DNA of 64,000 bases from Streptomyces sp. NBC_00654 (GCF_026341775.1 NZ_JAPEOB010000001.1:4340001-4404000), one strand, 5' to 3'; shown: positions 53,694-63,115, counted from the stretch's first letter. Program-made: numbers and translations. Notes: generated by a model not told the origin, from the sequence alone.

Positions 53694-55091
53694 ATGACCG
53701 CAACTCTGGCTCCTCCGGTCCGTATCGGTAGGGCCGCTGTCGGAGCTCTCGGAATGCTGGCAGTCGCCACCGGAGCCCTGGAATCGGTGGTGACGCCGAC
53801 ACTCCCGCTCCTGCAGCGTGATCTGGATATGAGCCCAGCTGAAGGGGCGTTACTCAGCATCACGCTTCTCATCACCGGCGCGCTCGTCACGCCGGTCGCG
53901 GGCAGGTTCGGTGACCGCTACGGCGGGAAACGGGTCCTGATCCGGCTGATGGCGGTGGTCTCGGCCGGTGGCCTGGTGTCCTCGCTGGCGCCGAACCTGC
54001 CCGTGCTGCTGCTCGGCCAGGTACTGCAGGGGGCGATGGTGGGCGCGCTTCCCCTGTCGTTCATCCTGGTGCGCAAGCACCTCCCCGCGGGGGATTCGAA
54101 GGTGGCCATCGGGGTGGTCAGCGGGTTGTTCGTGGCGGGCGGGATGGCGGGAACGCTGTCGGCCGGGCCCGTGGCGGAAGGGCTGTCCCGACACTGGATG
54201 TTCGCGCTGCCGACGATCGCGGTCATCGGGGCCACCATCCTGGTGAACAGGCTGATGCCGCACGATCCGCCGGACCGTTCGGACGGCGCCGGGGTCGACT
54301 GGCCCGGCCTGGCCCTCTTGAGCGGGACGCTGGTGACGCTCATGCTCGTGCTCGCGCTGGCGCCCGACATGGGCTCGCAGCCGCTCGTGCTCGGTGCCCT
54401 CGTCGTGGTTCTGGCCGCCTTCGCCACCGGATGGACAGCCGTTGAGCGTCGTGCGGCCTCGCCGATGGTCGATCTGCGCATGCTGGCACGGCCCGCGATA
54501 TGGAAGTCGTGCGTGCTGACGTTCGTGGTGTGCGTCGGTACGTCGGTGGCGGTCCACCTCGTCCCACAGTTGTTCGCCGTGTCCGCCGAAGAGTACGGCT
54601 TCGGCGCCGGCGCCACCGAGATCGGCCTCTTCCTGCTGCCCGGCGCCGTGGCCGCGTCGCTGGCCGGGCCGGTCGGCGGGACAGGGGCTCGGCGCTTCGG
54701 CTCGCGTGCCGTGGTCACCGCGGGGATCGTCATTCTGGCCGCCGCCCTGATCGCCCTGGCAGCCGTGCACACCGAGGTCTGGCACCTCGTCATCGGCAAG
54801 GTGATGATCGCGCTTGCCAACGGCCTGTGCGTCACGGCGTTGGTGACCAGCACCGCCACATCCGTCGATCGGAGCGACACCGGCATCGCCACCAGCCTGG
54901 TCCTGGTGACTCGGGTGATCGGCTACGCCGTGGGTGTGCAGGTCAGTGGCGCGATCCTCACCGCCGGGACCCCTTCCGGGTCGGACGTTCCGGCCGAATC
55001 AGCCTTCGTCACCGGCTTCGTCATAGCAGGCGCCGTCACGGCGCTGTCCCTGCTCGTTGCCCGAACCATGAGCAAAGGAGTCAAGGAATGA
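53694..55091 (+). CDS. MFS drug exporter controlled by TetR
   Basis: This 465-residue MFS protein starts at ATG 53694 with GGAAAGGA 4-5 bases upstream. It shows the motif A pattern GRFGDRYGGKRVLIRLMAVV after helix 2 and repeated hydrophobic helices. Its stop overlaps the monooxygenase start (ATGA at 55088-55091), so both are made together. With the divergent TetR gene it forms a classic drug-export unit. The exporter may remove the same compound that the monooxygenase modifies; this is inferred. Confidence 0.92.
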   Translation: MTATLAPPVRIGRAAVGALGMLAVATGALESVVTPTLPLLQRDLDMSPAEGALLSITLLITGALVTPVAGRFGDRYGGKRVLIRLMAVVSAGGLVSSLAPNLPVLLLGQVLQGAMVGALPLSFILVRKHLPAGDSKVAIGVVSGLFVAGGMAGTLSAGPVAEGLSRHWMFALPTIAVIGATILVNRLMPHDPPDRSDGAGVDWPGLALLSGTLVTLMLVLALAPDMGSQPLVLGALVVVLAAFATGWTAVERRAASPMVDLRMLARPAIWKSCVLTFVVCVGTSVAVHLVPQLFAVSAEEYGFGAGATEIGLFLLPGAVAASLAGPVGGTGARRFGSRAVVTAGIVILAAALIALAAVHTEVWHLVIGKVMIALANGLCVTALVTSTATSVDRSDTGIATSLVLVTRVIGYAVGVQVSGAILTAGTPSGSDVPAESAFVTGFVIAGAVTALSLLVARTMSKGVKE

Positions 55092-56308
55092 CCCGCACCG
55101 ATCTGTTGACGGATATCCGTACCGCGTCGAGGCGCAAGGTCCTCATATCCGGGGGCGGCGTCGCCGGGTCGGCCCTCGCGTTCTGGCTGAACCGCTACGG
55201 ATTCGCGGTCACGGTGGTCGAGAAGGCGGGCACACCGCGTCGAGGTGGTTACCCCATCGACGTACGCGGCACCGCGCTTGAGGTCGTCCGGAGGATGGGG
55301 ATCCTGCCGCGCCTGCAGGACGCGCACATCGACCTGCGCCGGCTGACCTTCCTCGAAGGGAACGGCAGCGAGGTGGCCTCGGTCAAACCGCACAGCGTCG
55401 CCGGAGGTGTCGCGGGACGGGACGTCGAGGTGCGGCGCGGGGACCTGACCGACGCTCTTCACGCGGTGGTCCGAGATGACGTGGAGTTCCTGTTCAACGA
55501 CTCCATCGGCACCCTGGACCAGTCCGGCCACGGGGTCGACGTCACGTTCCGAAGGGGCAACAGGCGTACGTTCGACATGGTGTTCGGTGCGGACGGTCTG
55601 CACTCACGTACCCGGGAGGCAGTGTTCGGACCCGAAGGGCAGTTCCACCGGTACCTCGGCTACTGCTTCGCCGGATTCACCATGCGCAACACCTTCGGGC
55701 TCTCCCACGAGACCGTGATGTGGAATGACCCGGGCAGAGCCGCGGCACTCTACGCCGTAGGGGACACCGGCGACGTACACGCCCTTCTGAACTTCGCCCA
55801 CCCGGAACCGCCGTTCGAAGCGTTCCGGAACCCGGAAGCCCAACGGGACCTGGTCGCCGCCGTCTTCGCCGACGCGGGATGGGAGGTGCCCGGCATGGTC
55901 GCCGCCATGCGCGGCGCGGAGGATCTGTTCTTCGACGTGGTCAGCCAGATCCGCATGCCCCGCTGGTCCAGTGGCAGGGTCGCGCTGGTGGGCGACGCCG
56001 CGTACGCACCCTCGTTCCTCACGGGGCAAGGCTCCAGCCTCGCGCTCGTCGGTGCGTACATGCTTGCGGGTTCCCTGGCCGACCGGGACCACGCCGCGGG
56101 CTTCGCCGCCTACGAGCACCACACCCGAGAGTTTGTGACCGTGAATCAGGAACAGGTCGGCGAGGGCGACGCCACACTCTTCCCCACCACCGCCCAGGCC
56201 CTGGAGCAGCGCAACGACATGCTGCGCAGTCTCGGCGCCATGTCTTCAGCGGAGGGACGACCGGCCCATTCGGCACTCACCCTGCCCGAATTCATGCCCA
56301 TGACATAA
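55088..56308 (+). CDS. FAD-dependent monooxygenase (TetX/rifampicin-monooxygenase-like)
   Basis: This 406-residue flavoprotein has the N-terminal FAD motif KVLISGGGVAGSALAFWLNR near residue 17, GGYPIDVRGTALEVVRRMGI, the middle VFGADGLHSRTREAVFG, and the second FAD motif ALVGDAAYAPSFLTGQGSSL near residue 299. It belongs to the group of aromatic hydroxylases that includes antibiotic-inactivating enzymes. It is translationally coupled to the MFS gene. It may modify the drug exported by that MFS, or have a catabolic role; the substrate is unknown. Confidence 0.9.
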   Translation: MTRTDLLTDIRTASRRKVLISGGGVAGSALAFWLNRYGFAVTVVEKAGTPRRGGYPIDVRGTALEVVRRMGILPRLQDAHIDLRRLTFLEGNGSEVASVKPHSVAGGVAGRDVEVRRGDLTDALHAVVRDDVEFLFNDSIGTLDQSGHGVDVTFRRGNRRTFDMVFGADGLHSRTREAVFGPEGQFHRYLGYCFAGFTMRNTFGLSHETVMWNDPGRAAALYAVGDTGDVHALLNFAHPEPPFEAFRNPEAQRDLVAAVFADAGWEVPGMVAAMRGAEDLFFDVVSQIRMPRWSSGRVALVGDAAYAPSFLTGQGSSLALVGAYMLAGSLADRDHAAGFAAYEHHTREFVTVNQEQVGEGDATLFPTTAQALEQRNDMLRSLGAMSSAEGRPAHSALTLPEFMPMT

Positions 56309-56436
56309 CTCTGGGGGCACGCACCGGTGCGGGTGCCATCGGCGGCCGTCCGAGCACGGTGAGCGGGCCGCGCATGGCTCACAGCCGGGCGTACGGTGCC
56401 CTTGCCCTTGCCCTTGCCGTGCTCCGGCGGGTCGCG

Positions 56437-56946
56437 CTACCTCTCCGGCACACCCGTGTCGAGGCCCGAGCTGACGGGGCGATCGTCGTTGACAAGAATG
56501 AGCCGGTTCCGCGCCCAGGTGTCAAGCCGGTCGCATGCCCAAACGGGGTCATACGCTGCGGTGGGCAGCTGGGGGATCCGCTTGCGGCCGGTGTCGTCGG
56601 GCCGGTACGAAACGTCGAAGGCCGTGTTCCAGCCCTCCAGGTTCGCGGCGAAACGCCCCTCCGCTTCCGCTGGGCCGATTCCCAGGAACCGGGCGATCTC
56701 TTCCCAGGAACTGCCCCGCTCCCGTTCGTAGACCACGGCCGAGATCACTGCGCGTTCGGCGAGCTCGACGAGCCGAAACGCCTGGCTGACCCGGCCTCCG
56801 GGCCCGGCATCGGAGTCATTCGCGGTGGCGACCAAGCCCGCTGCGCCATCGGCGACGTCCACGGCGTGATCGCAGAGGACCAGGCGTGCCAGCGCCTGGC
56901 GGGTGAACCGGGCACGGTCGGCGTCGTAAGGGGTCGTCTCAGTCAC
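56437..56946 (-). CDS. Hypothetical protein with HTH-like segment
   Basis: This 169-residue protein starts at GTG 56946 with GGGAGG 8 bases upstream. It contains RGSSWEEIARFLGIGPAEAE, which resembles a sigma-region-4 or HTH helix pair. The N-terminal part is helical (RARFTRQALARLVLCDHAVD, then AFRLVELAERAVISAVVYER). The C-terminal part is polar. No signal peptide is present. It is convergent with the preceding monooxygenase and has no clear partner. A DNA-binding role is possible. Confidence 0.65.
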   Translation of the reverse strand: MTETTPYDADRARFTRQALARLVLCDHAVDVADGAAGLVATANDSDAGPGGRVSQAFRLVELAERAVISAVVYERERGSSWEEIARFLGIGPAEAEGRFAANLEGWNTAFDVSYRPDDTGRKRIPQLPTAAYDPVWACDRLDTWARNRLILVNDDRPVSSGLDTGVPER

Positions 56947-57339
56947 TCCCGAAGCCTCCCAGGCCGTGCTTGCGGCGAGTACCGATTTTCCACCAGGGGG
57001 ATTGTTCTCCGCTCGACGGCCGCCGTCGAGCGCGACGGCTGCCGCACGGCTCCGGCCTTGCCGCTGTGGAGGGGCTGTGAGGTTACCGAGTGGCAGGTGG
57101 CCGGGTGTGCTGGCTGGAGCCCGGCGACGCTGCCGATGACAGCCCGGCATTGCGCGAACGCTGGGTATGCTCCCCGATCCATCCGTGGTCCGGTTCAGCC
57201 CCGTATGGGCCTGTCGAATTGTGGAACTGGTGCGGTCGGTATGAGTCTGGAGACCGAGCCCGCGGGCGCCCGTAGTCCGGCGCGGTCGCGCCCAGTGATC
57301 GGGCGGAGGAGAGAGCCACGGCGAAGGAGCGTGATCGGA

Positions 57340-57786
57340 ATGGCCCGGAACCGCCGTCTGATCCTGAGCTCGCCGTCCGAGGTGTGGGGCCTGTTGTCCG
57401 ACGGCCACCGCTATGGGGAGTGGGTTACGGGTACCCGGCGGGTCCTCGCCGCGGACCCGCACTGGCCGGAGGTCGGCGCCCGTCTGAGAGTCCGGGTCGG
57501 CGCAGGCCCGCTGACCTTGGATGACACCTGCGTCGTCCGTATCTGCGAGCCGCAGCGCCGTCTCGAACTGGAAGCGAAGGCAGAGCCGTTCGGCGCAGCC
57601 CGTATCGCCATGAACTTGATCCCCTGGAGCAAGAACACCCTCTTCGTCCTCGACTGGCACCCCCTCCGGGGCCCCGGCACCCGGCTGCACGGGCTCCCCG
57701 TGGACTACCTCGTCGCGGTCCGCAACGGAATGATGCTGACGAAGCTGGCCCGGATCGCGATGCGGGAGCACGCCGGAAAAGCTTGA
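57340..57786 (+). CDS. SRPBCC-family (START-like) protein
   Basis: This 148-residue protein starts at ATG 57340, with AAGGAG 10 bases upstream; a GTG at 57331 is too close to that site. The opening MARNRRLILSSPSEVWGLLS and the following DGHRYGEWVTGTRRV are typical of the SRPBCC/polyketide cyclase-like fold, which forms a deep ligand-binding pocket. The segment FVLDWHPLRGPGTRLHGLPV also fits. Its ligand and partners are unknown. A plus-strand neighbour of the same length class is not seen. Confidence 0.8.
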   Translation: MARNRRLILSSPSEVWGLLSDGHRYGEWVTGTRRVLAADPHWPEVGARLRVRVGAGPLTLDDTCVVRICEPQRRLELEAKAEPFGAARIAMNLIPWSKNTLFVLDWHPLRGPGTRLHGLPVDYLVAVRNGMMLTKLARIAMREHAGKA

Positions 57787-58115
57787 GGCACCCCAGCCGG
57801 AGCCGCCCGCGCCCCGGCGATGCCGACCAGGTCTGTGCGCGTGAGCCGGCCGACCGGGTTGCGCGTCGGATTGCACAACGGGTTGCCGACGTTTCGGGAG
57901 TGGTCGATGACCTGGCACGCCCTGACCACATTGCTTCGAACTGGGAGCAGCCGAGTCGGTCTGGTGGCCACGGTGATCCGTGATTCTCTCCAGGCGCGCT
58001 TGCGTTCCGAACTGGCCTGGCATGCGTCCGGGGCCGGGCCGGGCCGTCCGCTCGTGGAGGGCGAACCGGTGGCCTCCAGCCGGGAAGAACCGCCTCGCCG
58101 ACGAACGCGGACTTG
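57787..58115. other. Intergenic stretch before the DUF2975 operator
   Basis: About 330 bases without a credible gene. Frames on both strands lack starts with RBS and family matches. It leads into the operator at 58116-58161. Confidence 0.4.
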
Positions 58116-58161
58116 TCGAATATCGATATGCTCCGCTAGCCTCGAACATATCGATATTCGA
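58116..58161. promoter_or_regulatory. Inverted repeat operator of the DUF2975/XRE pair
   Basis: A perfect 15-bp inverted repeat: TCGAATATCGATATG (58116-58130) and its complement (58147-58161), 16 bases apart. Each arm holds the 10-bp palindrome ATATCGATAT. It ends just before the RBS of the DUF2975 gene (start 58176). Likely bound by the 77-residue XRE protein. Confidence 0.75.
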
Positions 58162-58175
58162 TAGGGAGGGGTGCG

Positions 58176-58763
58176 ATGAACACGCGACTCACGAGGGCCC
58201 TGGCCTCGGTGACCTTCATGTTGGCGGTGCTCTCCGGGCTCACCTTCGTCGGCACGGGGTTTACGCACATGCTCGACGACGGGGCGGTCTGCGTACAGAC
58301 GGGCTTCTGGAGCAATGCGTCACTGGCGCCGGACAGCCTGCCGATCAACACAGGTGTGAAGGCGTCCAGCAGCGCCACGCGCCTCTGCCAGGATGGCCCC
58401 TCCACAGGTCAGCGCGCCGCGGACCTCGGGAGCGAACTGCCCTGGCTGTTGTTCGGCACCCTCGCACTGCTGCTCTTCTCCCGGCTGCTGAAAACCGTCC
58501 AGTTGCAAGGGCCGTTCACCGAAGTGGTGGCGCAACGGCTCTCGGTTCTCGGCTGGTTCATCGCGGTGGGCACGCCGCTGGCCGGCCTCGTCGTCGGCTG
58601 GTCGCAGTCCTGGCTCGTTGCGAGCATGGCACCGATGGTGGGTTCCGGGCCGACGGTCTCCGGATCACAGGAACTCGTCCTCGCAGGCCTTGCCGCAGTG
58701 ATCATGGGGAAGGTCATGCGCGAGGGTGTGCGCATGCGAGAGGACCTCGAAGGGACCATCTGA
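58176..58763 (+). CDS. DUF2975-like membrane protein
   Basis: This 195-residue protein has four hydrophobic segments (TFMLAVLSGLTFVGTGFTHM, WLLFGTLALLLFSRLL, VLGWFIAVGTPLAGLVVGW, LVLAGLAAVIMGKVM), and a polar loop with an AVCVQTGFW segment. This is the pattern of DUF2975 membrane proteins, which are typically paired with a small XRE regulator. GGGAGGGG lies just before the ATG. The next gene starts in the overlapping TGATG. Its function is unknown; pairs of this type respond to unknown signals. The family is assigned from pattern and context. Confidence 0.75.
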   Translation: MNTRLTRALASVTFMLAVLSGLTFVGTGFTHMLDDGAVCVQTGFWSNASLAPDSLPINTGVKASSSATRLCQDGPSTGQRAADLGSELPWLLFGTLALLLFSRLLKTVQLQGPFTEVVAQRLSVLGWFIAVGTPLAGLVVGWSQSWLVASMAPMVGSGPTVSGSQELVLAGLAAVIMGKVMREGVRMREDLEGTI

Positions 58764-58996
58764 TGCCCGAAGAGGAGCCTCACGCCATCCGGATCCATCT
58801 CGACCGAATGCTCGCCCAGCGTGGTATGACGCTCACCGAACTGTCCGCGCAGGTGGGCATCACCGTCGTCAACCTGTCCGTGCTCAAGAACGGGCGGGCC
58901 AAGGCCATCCGCTTCTCGACCCTGTCGCGGATCTGCGATGTTCTCCAGTGTCAGCCGGGGGACCTGATCACCCATAACCCTGACGAGGCGGCCTAG
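58763..58996 (+). CDS. Small XRE regulator (YozG-like)
   Basis: This 77-residue protein consists of one Cro/C1-type helix-turn-helix: IRIHLDRMLAQRGMTLTELS, AQVGITVVNLSVLKNGRAKA, then IRFSTLSRICDVLQCQPGDL. Its start overlaps the DUF2975 stop by one base (TGATG). It most likely represses its own operon through the 58116-58161 inverted repeat. Similar gene pairs occur widely in Gram-positive bacteria. Confidence 0.9.
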   Translation: MPEEEPHAIRIHLDRMLAQRGMTLTELSAQVGITVVNLSVLKNGRAKAIRFSTLSRICDVLQCQPGDLITHNPDEAA

Positions 58997-59275
58997 AAGT
59001 CTGCTGAAGGCTCGGGTTCCGGTTCCGGTTCCGGTCCCGGCTCGGCGGAGTCGGGGCCGGCCCTGTAGGTGCGGGGGGGAACGGGCCGGGAGGCGGTTGG
59101 GCGGGATACAGGGGAGACCTGACGGGAGTTCATCCCGGCGGTGGGCGTGTTCGCGTTCTTGACCGGGCCGCCAGCTGCCCAGTGGGCCGGAGCGACGTCG
59201 GCTTCGGGGGCCTTCGAAGCGCATGAGCGGGGGATGAGCCGGGGGCTGCGGCCCGTCGCCCCGGGCCGTATGCGG

Positions 59276-60889
59276 TCACGGCTGTACCGTGCGGGGCTGG
59301 CTCGCCGGGATCCGGTGCGTGAAGAACAACGCGAGGAGAGCGGCGAGGGCGAGGACGGCCAGTGCGGCGCGCAGACCGTCGATCCTGGCATCGGCATTCG
59401 CGTCGAATGCTGCTTGTGCCACCTCCTTGCTCGCACCCGCTTCAGCGAAGGCGGATTCGAGCTGGGCGTCCGACAGGAACGGTGCGCCGCTTTGGAGTTC
59501 GACGGTCGCCTGGCTCTTGACCTCGGCCGGGACCGCAGGGTTCTGCTCGACGCTGGTCAGGAACGACGATGTGAGCGCGGCGATCATGATCGATCCGGCG
59601 AGTGCGGTACCGATCGAGGCGCCGAGGTTGGTCACCGCGTTCTGGACGCCACCGACCTCCGCGCTCTGTGCTTCCGGCGCCGCGGACACGGTGACCGAGC
59701 CGAGCTGGGAGGCCAGCGCGCCCATGCCGAGCCCGATCAGCAGAAGAGGAAGGGTCACAATTTCCGGCCCGGCGTTCACATCGAGGGCGGACATCAGGGC
59801 CACCGCGCCCGCGAGCAGCGCGAAGGTCCCGAGCCGCACCACCCGCCGCGGCGAGACGTCCGGGAGGAAGCGGGGGATCAGGATCGCGGCCGCGAGCAGC
59901 GTCAGCGAGAGGGGCAGGATGCGGGCCCCGGTCGCGAGCGCGGACAGGCCCAGAGCCACCGACAGATACAGCGGTACGACGAAGAACACGCCCATCTGCA
60001 CGAGGTACTGGAAGAAGAACATCGTCAGCCCGCCGGTGAGCTGCTTGTTGTGCAGCATGGCCGGTTCGACGAGTGGATTGCCGCCTTGCTTCACCAGGCG
60101 GGCCTCCCAGAGGAGGAAGAGCCAGACCAGAAGCAGTCCGGCCAGCATCAGCCACACGACCAGCGAGACCCCGAGCCATGAAGGCGTGTCGGGCTTCGGC
60201 CGGAACCAGCCCCACTCGCCCGAGCGGAGTACGCCGTAGACGAAGACCCCGAGTCCGGCCGCGGAGAGGGCGGCACCGACGAGATCGATGCGAGACCGTT
60301 CGCCGATCGGCGCATCCGTGATGCGGCGGGTGAGCACCAGAATGCCGAGCACGATCACCACCTCGCCGGCGAAGACCCACCGCCAGGAGAAGTACGTTGT
60401 CGCCACACCTCCGATGAGCGGTCCGACCGCGATCGCCGCGGCACCTGCGGCCGCGACGAGTCCGTAGGCGGCGGGACGGCGTTCGGTGGCGAAGTTGCTC
60501 GCCACGAGCGCAACGATCGCGGGCAGGATGAGGGCGGCTCCGATTCCCTCCAGGAAGGACCATCCAAGGAGCAGCACAGGCAAGGTCGGCGCGAGCGCCG
60601 TGGTGAGGGAACCGCAGCCATAGATGGCGCAGCCGATCATGAACGCGCGTTTGCGGCCGATCAATGCCCCGACCTTGCCGCCGAGGATCATGAACATCGC
60701 CATCACGAGGGTGTAGGCCGTGATGGCGCCTTGAACACCGGTCACGGTCGTGCCCACGTCATTGGCCACCGTCGCGATCGAGACGTTCATGACGGAGCTG
60801 TCGAGCGCCATCAGGAACTGACCGGCCGCGAGTGTCATGAGGACGAGTTGCGCTGACGAACTCTCGGCAGTGCCTGCCTTGGGTGTCAT
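59276..60889 (-). CDS. MFS multidrug exporter, DHA2 family (14-helix type)
   Basis: This 537-residue protein starts at ATG 60889. It has LVLMTLAAGQFLMALDSSVM, the first-helix signature of EmrB/QacA-type exporters, GKVGALIGRKRAFMIGCAIY after helix 2, and the motif-C-like GLVAAAGAAAIAVGPLIGGV. A long C-terminal polar loop and a last helix are present. It probably expels hydrophobic drugs. It is transcribed on its own. The upstream frame to 61015 has no RBS. No regulator gene adjoins it. Confidence 0.9.
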   Translation of the reverse strand: MTPKAGTAESSSAQLVLMTLAAGQFLMALDSSVMNVSIATVANDVGTTVTGVQGAITAYTLVMAMFMILGGKVGALIGRKRAFMIGCAIYGCGSLTTALAPTLPVLLLGWSFLEGIGAALILPAIVALVASNFATERRPAAYGLVAAAGAAAIAVGPLIGGVATTYFSWRWVFAGEVVIVLGILVLTRRITDAPIGERSRIDLVGAALSAAGLGVFVYGVLRSGEWGWFRPKPDTPSWLGVSLVVWLMLAGLLLVWLFLLWEARLVKQGGNPLVEPAMLHNKQLTGGLTMFFFQYLVQMGVFFVVPLYLSVALGLSALATGARILPLSLTLLAAAILIPRFLPDVSPRRVVRLGTFALLAGAVALMSALDVNAGPEIVTLPLLLIGLGMGALASQLGSVTVSAAPEAQSAEVGGVQNAVTNLGASIGTALAGSIMIAALTSSFLTSVEQNPAVPAEVKSQATVELQSGAPFLSDAQLESAFAEAGASKEVAQAAFDANADARIDGLRAALAVLALAALLALFFTHRIPASQPRTVQP

Positions 60890-61152
60890 GCCCGCATAGT
60901 TCCAGCCGCTCCGGAGGACGGTCTGCGACCCGCTGCAGGAGTCGACCACTTGGCGGACCGGATTCGAGCACACATGGACGAGAGTCGGCGTCAGGAGGCC
61001 GGAGAACAGCCTCATATGTGTGTGGCCTCAGCGTTGCGCTCCCACAGTTCACGGCGGGAGGTCCTCACCGAGTCCCGGCACCCGATCACACACGGAGCCT
61101 GATTTCCTGTCCGGCCGGTACGGCCCGGTCCTGAGCTGTCAGCCCGCTGCCC

Positions 61153-61191
61153 CCGGCCGTACGGCACGGGGGACCCGTACCGTACGGCCGG
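61153..61191 (-). terminator. Hairpin terminator after the TagC-like gene
   Basis: A 12-bp inverted repeat (CCGGCCGTACGG and complement) encloses a further ACGGG/CCCGT stem with a 3-base loop. It lies 44 bases past the 3' end of the minus-strand gene at 61235. Confidence 0.7.
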
Positions 61192-61234
61192 AAGAGGCTC
61201 GCGCAAGCTCGAACGGGCTTACGATTCAGTGGAC

Positions 61235-62305
61235 TTACCCGGCGAGGTCGCTCTTGTAGAAGACGGTTGCCCGGAACTCGTCCGGACTGTCGATGAGCCT
61301 GCTGGAGAACCCGAAGGCGAGGCGCGGGCCGTCCGGCGATCGCCAGATCGCCATTCCCTGAGGTTCGCGACCCGGCAGAGACTCGCCCGCCTTCGTCTGG
61401 AACACCTGCTCGACGGAATCCCCCGTCTTGTTCATGTCGAGACGGACCAGGTAGGACGGTTTGGCCGGGTCCGAGAGCTTCGCGGGCGGACCACCGTAGG
61501 AGAGATAGGCGTACTGTCCGTACGACGTCACGCCCTGGAAATGGTCGGATTCGGCGAGACCGAGTTGGGCGTTGGTGGGAAGGGCACGCTTGGCGAGGAT
61601 GGGCGTGGTGTCGCTGATGCCCTTGTTGATGACGGCGGGGAGGTCGAACAGCGCGAGGCGCCACGGACTCGTCGTGCCCATGTACCGGATGAGCAGCCGG
61701 TTGGTGTAGGGATCGATCGACGGTCTCGGACAGTCCCGGAAATCGGAGAGGCCGATCGGGAATGTCCAGACCCGCGCGCTGTCGGAGTAGTCGAGCACGC
61801 CCTCGTCGCTGTACTTGATGCGGCAGATCACATGGCTGTTGGGGGGCGTCCCGGGGGACAGGCTCCTCCAGTCACCCGCGAGCCACACGTACGGAGACCC
61901 GAACGTGTCCGGCTGGATCGCTATCGACGAACCGTGATCGAACCCGTGGAGCGCCATGGCACCCAGCACCGTGCCGGTCATGTCGGTCCTGGTCATCCAG
62001 AGGTCGCCGTTCGCGCTCCCGACCTTGGTCTGCACGAAGTACATGTGACCGTGGACGTGGTCAATGGCGAAGGACTGCATCGCCCAGTAGGGCTGGTGAA
62101 GTGCGGCCGGCACCACGGGATTGCCGCCGGCTCCCTCGAATACGAAGCGCTGCGACGTCGGGACGGTCGCGGACGCCGATCCGGCCGCGAACAGGGAAAG
62201 GCCACCGCTCGCGGCGGCGGCTGCTATCCCTGTACCGGTGCGGAGGAGCGTACGACGACTTACGGCAGATGCTCCGCCGGTCTGGGTATTTTCGCGCAAG
62301 TGCAT
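61235..62305 (-). CDS. Tat-exported TagC-like / phage-baseplate-like beta-propeller protein
   Basis: This 356-residue protein starts at ATG 62305 and has a Tat signal (SRRTLLRTG at residues 16-24, then a hydrophobic stretch ending SASA). The mature part has MQSFAIDHVHGHMYFVQTKV, then DLWMTRTDMTGTVLGAMALH, and RPSIDPYTNRLLIRYMG, matching the 'teichoic acid biosynthesis protein C' family of Streptomyces, now described as a phage receptor-binding-like propeller domain. It should act at the cell surface. Its exact role is unknown. A terminator follows it. Confidence 0.8.
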   Translation of the reverse strand: MHLRENTQTGGASAVSRRTLLRTGTGIAAAAASGGLSLFAAGSASATVPTSQRFVFEGAGGNPVVPAALHQPYWAMQSFAIDHVHGHMYFVQTKVGSANGDLWMTRTDMTGTVLGAMALHGFDHGSSIAIQPDTFGSPYVWLAGDWRSLSPGTPPNSHVICRIKYSDEGVLDYSDSARVWTFPIGLSDFRDCPRPSIDPYTNRLLIRYMGTTSPWRLALFDLPAVINKGISDTTPILAKRALPTNAQLGLAESDHFQGVTSYGQYAYLSYGGPPAKLSDPAKPSYLVRLDMNKTGDSVEQVFQTKAGESLPGREPQGMAIWRSPDGPRLAFGFSSRLIDSPDEFRATVFYKSDLAG

Positions 62306-62425
62306 CACCCTGCTGGTCGTTCGGCTGATTTGTTGGATCACGATCAACCTATCCATCGGGACGATGAGTGTCGACAGGATGAACTGCGGGTGCGGTAAGG
62401 GAACTTCGGACGCCACAAGCGTCCT

Positions 62426-62465
62426 GCGCCCACGCGCCCACGCGCCCACGCGCCCACGCGCCCAC
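62426..62465. repeat. Five tandem copies of an 8-bp unit
   Basis: GCGCCCAC is repeated five times upstream of the TagC-like gene (about 120 bases before its start). It is probably slippage-prone low-complexity DNA. Confidence 0.85.
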
Positions 62466-62623
62466 GGGTCGGGATCGTGAGTCGGCCTCGGTCCGGACGA
62501 GGCGCCGGCGCTCCGTCCGACGGGGACCGTGTCGGACGGCGGGGCCGCTCACAGCCGGGCCGACGTCGTGATCGGGATCGAGACCGATCGCGGCCCGTGA
62601 GTGCGGGCGCACCCCGGGCACCC

Positions 62624-62657
62624 ACGCAGGCACCGGCCGGGGTGCCGGTGCCTGCGT
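62624..62657 (-). terminator. Hairpin terminator of the lipoprotein gene
   Basis: A perfect 14-bp stem (ACGCAGGCACCGGC at 62624-62637, complement at 62644-62657) with a 6-base loop, 84 bases past the 3' end of the gene at 62741. Confidence 0.65.
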
Positions 62658-62740
62658 CACTACAACCACCACCGCTGCCACACCGCACTCGGAGGCAAGC
62701 CCCCTATCAGCCGTGTGAACAACGCTACGGGTCAATACAC

Positions 62741-63115
62741 CTAGCGGGTCAGCGTCTCGAAGCCGACGTCTCCGCAGTACTGCACAACGCGCCCTTCCGC
62801 CTCGGAGTCACTGTTGTTCATCGCTGCCACCGTCGCCTCCGCCAAGGTGCGGCCTCCGCCGACGGTCTCGTCCCGGAGCGGCCTCATCGCCAGGAAGGCG
62901 TCCTCGGCGACGGCCCCGACCTCGTCGTATTCGGACGGCTCCGGTGTGTCCGTGCCCGCCGCGTTCCGCGCCTTCTGCCATGCTCCCAGCTGCGTACAGT
63001 AGTTCTCCCGCTGCGCGGTCAGCCGCTGTTCGTCCTTGCCGTCGGACGAGGAACACCCCGCCGCCACCGCCACCAGGGCGAGCACCGGGACCACTGTCTT
63101 GAGCACGCGCACCAT
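62741..63115 (-). CDS. Small lipoprotein
   Basis: This 124-residue protein starts at ATG 63115 and has a signal with a lipobox-like LVAVAAGC21 ending. The mature part is polar and acidic (SSDGKDEQRLTAQRENYCTQ, then LGAWQKARN) with two further cysteines (C in NYCTQ and QYCGDVG) that may pair. It should be anchored to the outside of the membrane. I do not recognise a family. The GGGGGG run upstream is a likely RBS. It is monocistronic. Confidence 0.7.
   Translation of the reverse strand: MVRVLKTVVPVLALVAVAAGCSSSDGKDEQRLTAQRENYCTQLGAWQKARNAAGTDTPEPSEYDEVGAVAEDAFLAMRPLRDETVGGGRTLAEATVAAMNNSDSEAEGRVVQYCGDVGFETLTR

Noticed and set aside
62426..62465. GCGCCCAC tandem repeat as a CRISPR-like array
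   Set aside because: Units are contiguous 8-mers without spacers and no cas genes are present.
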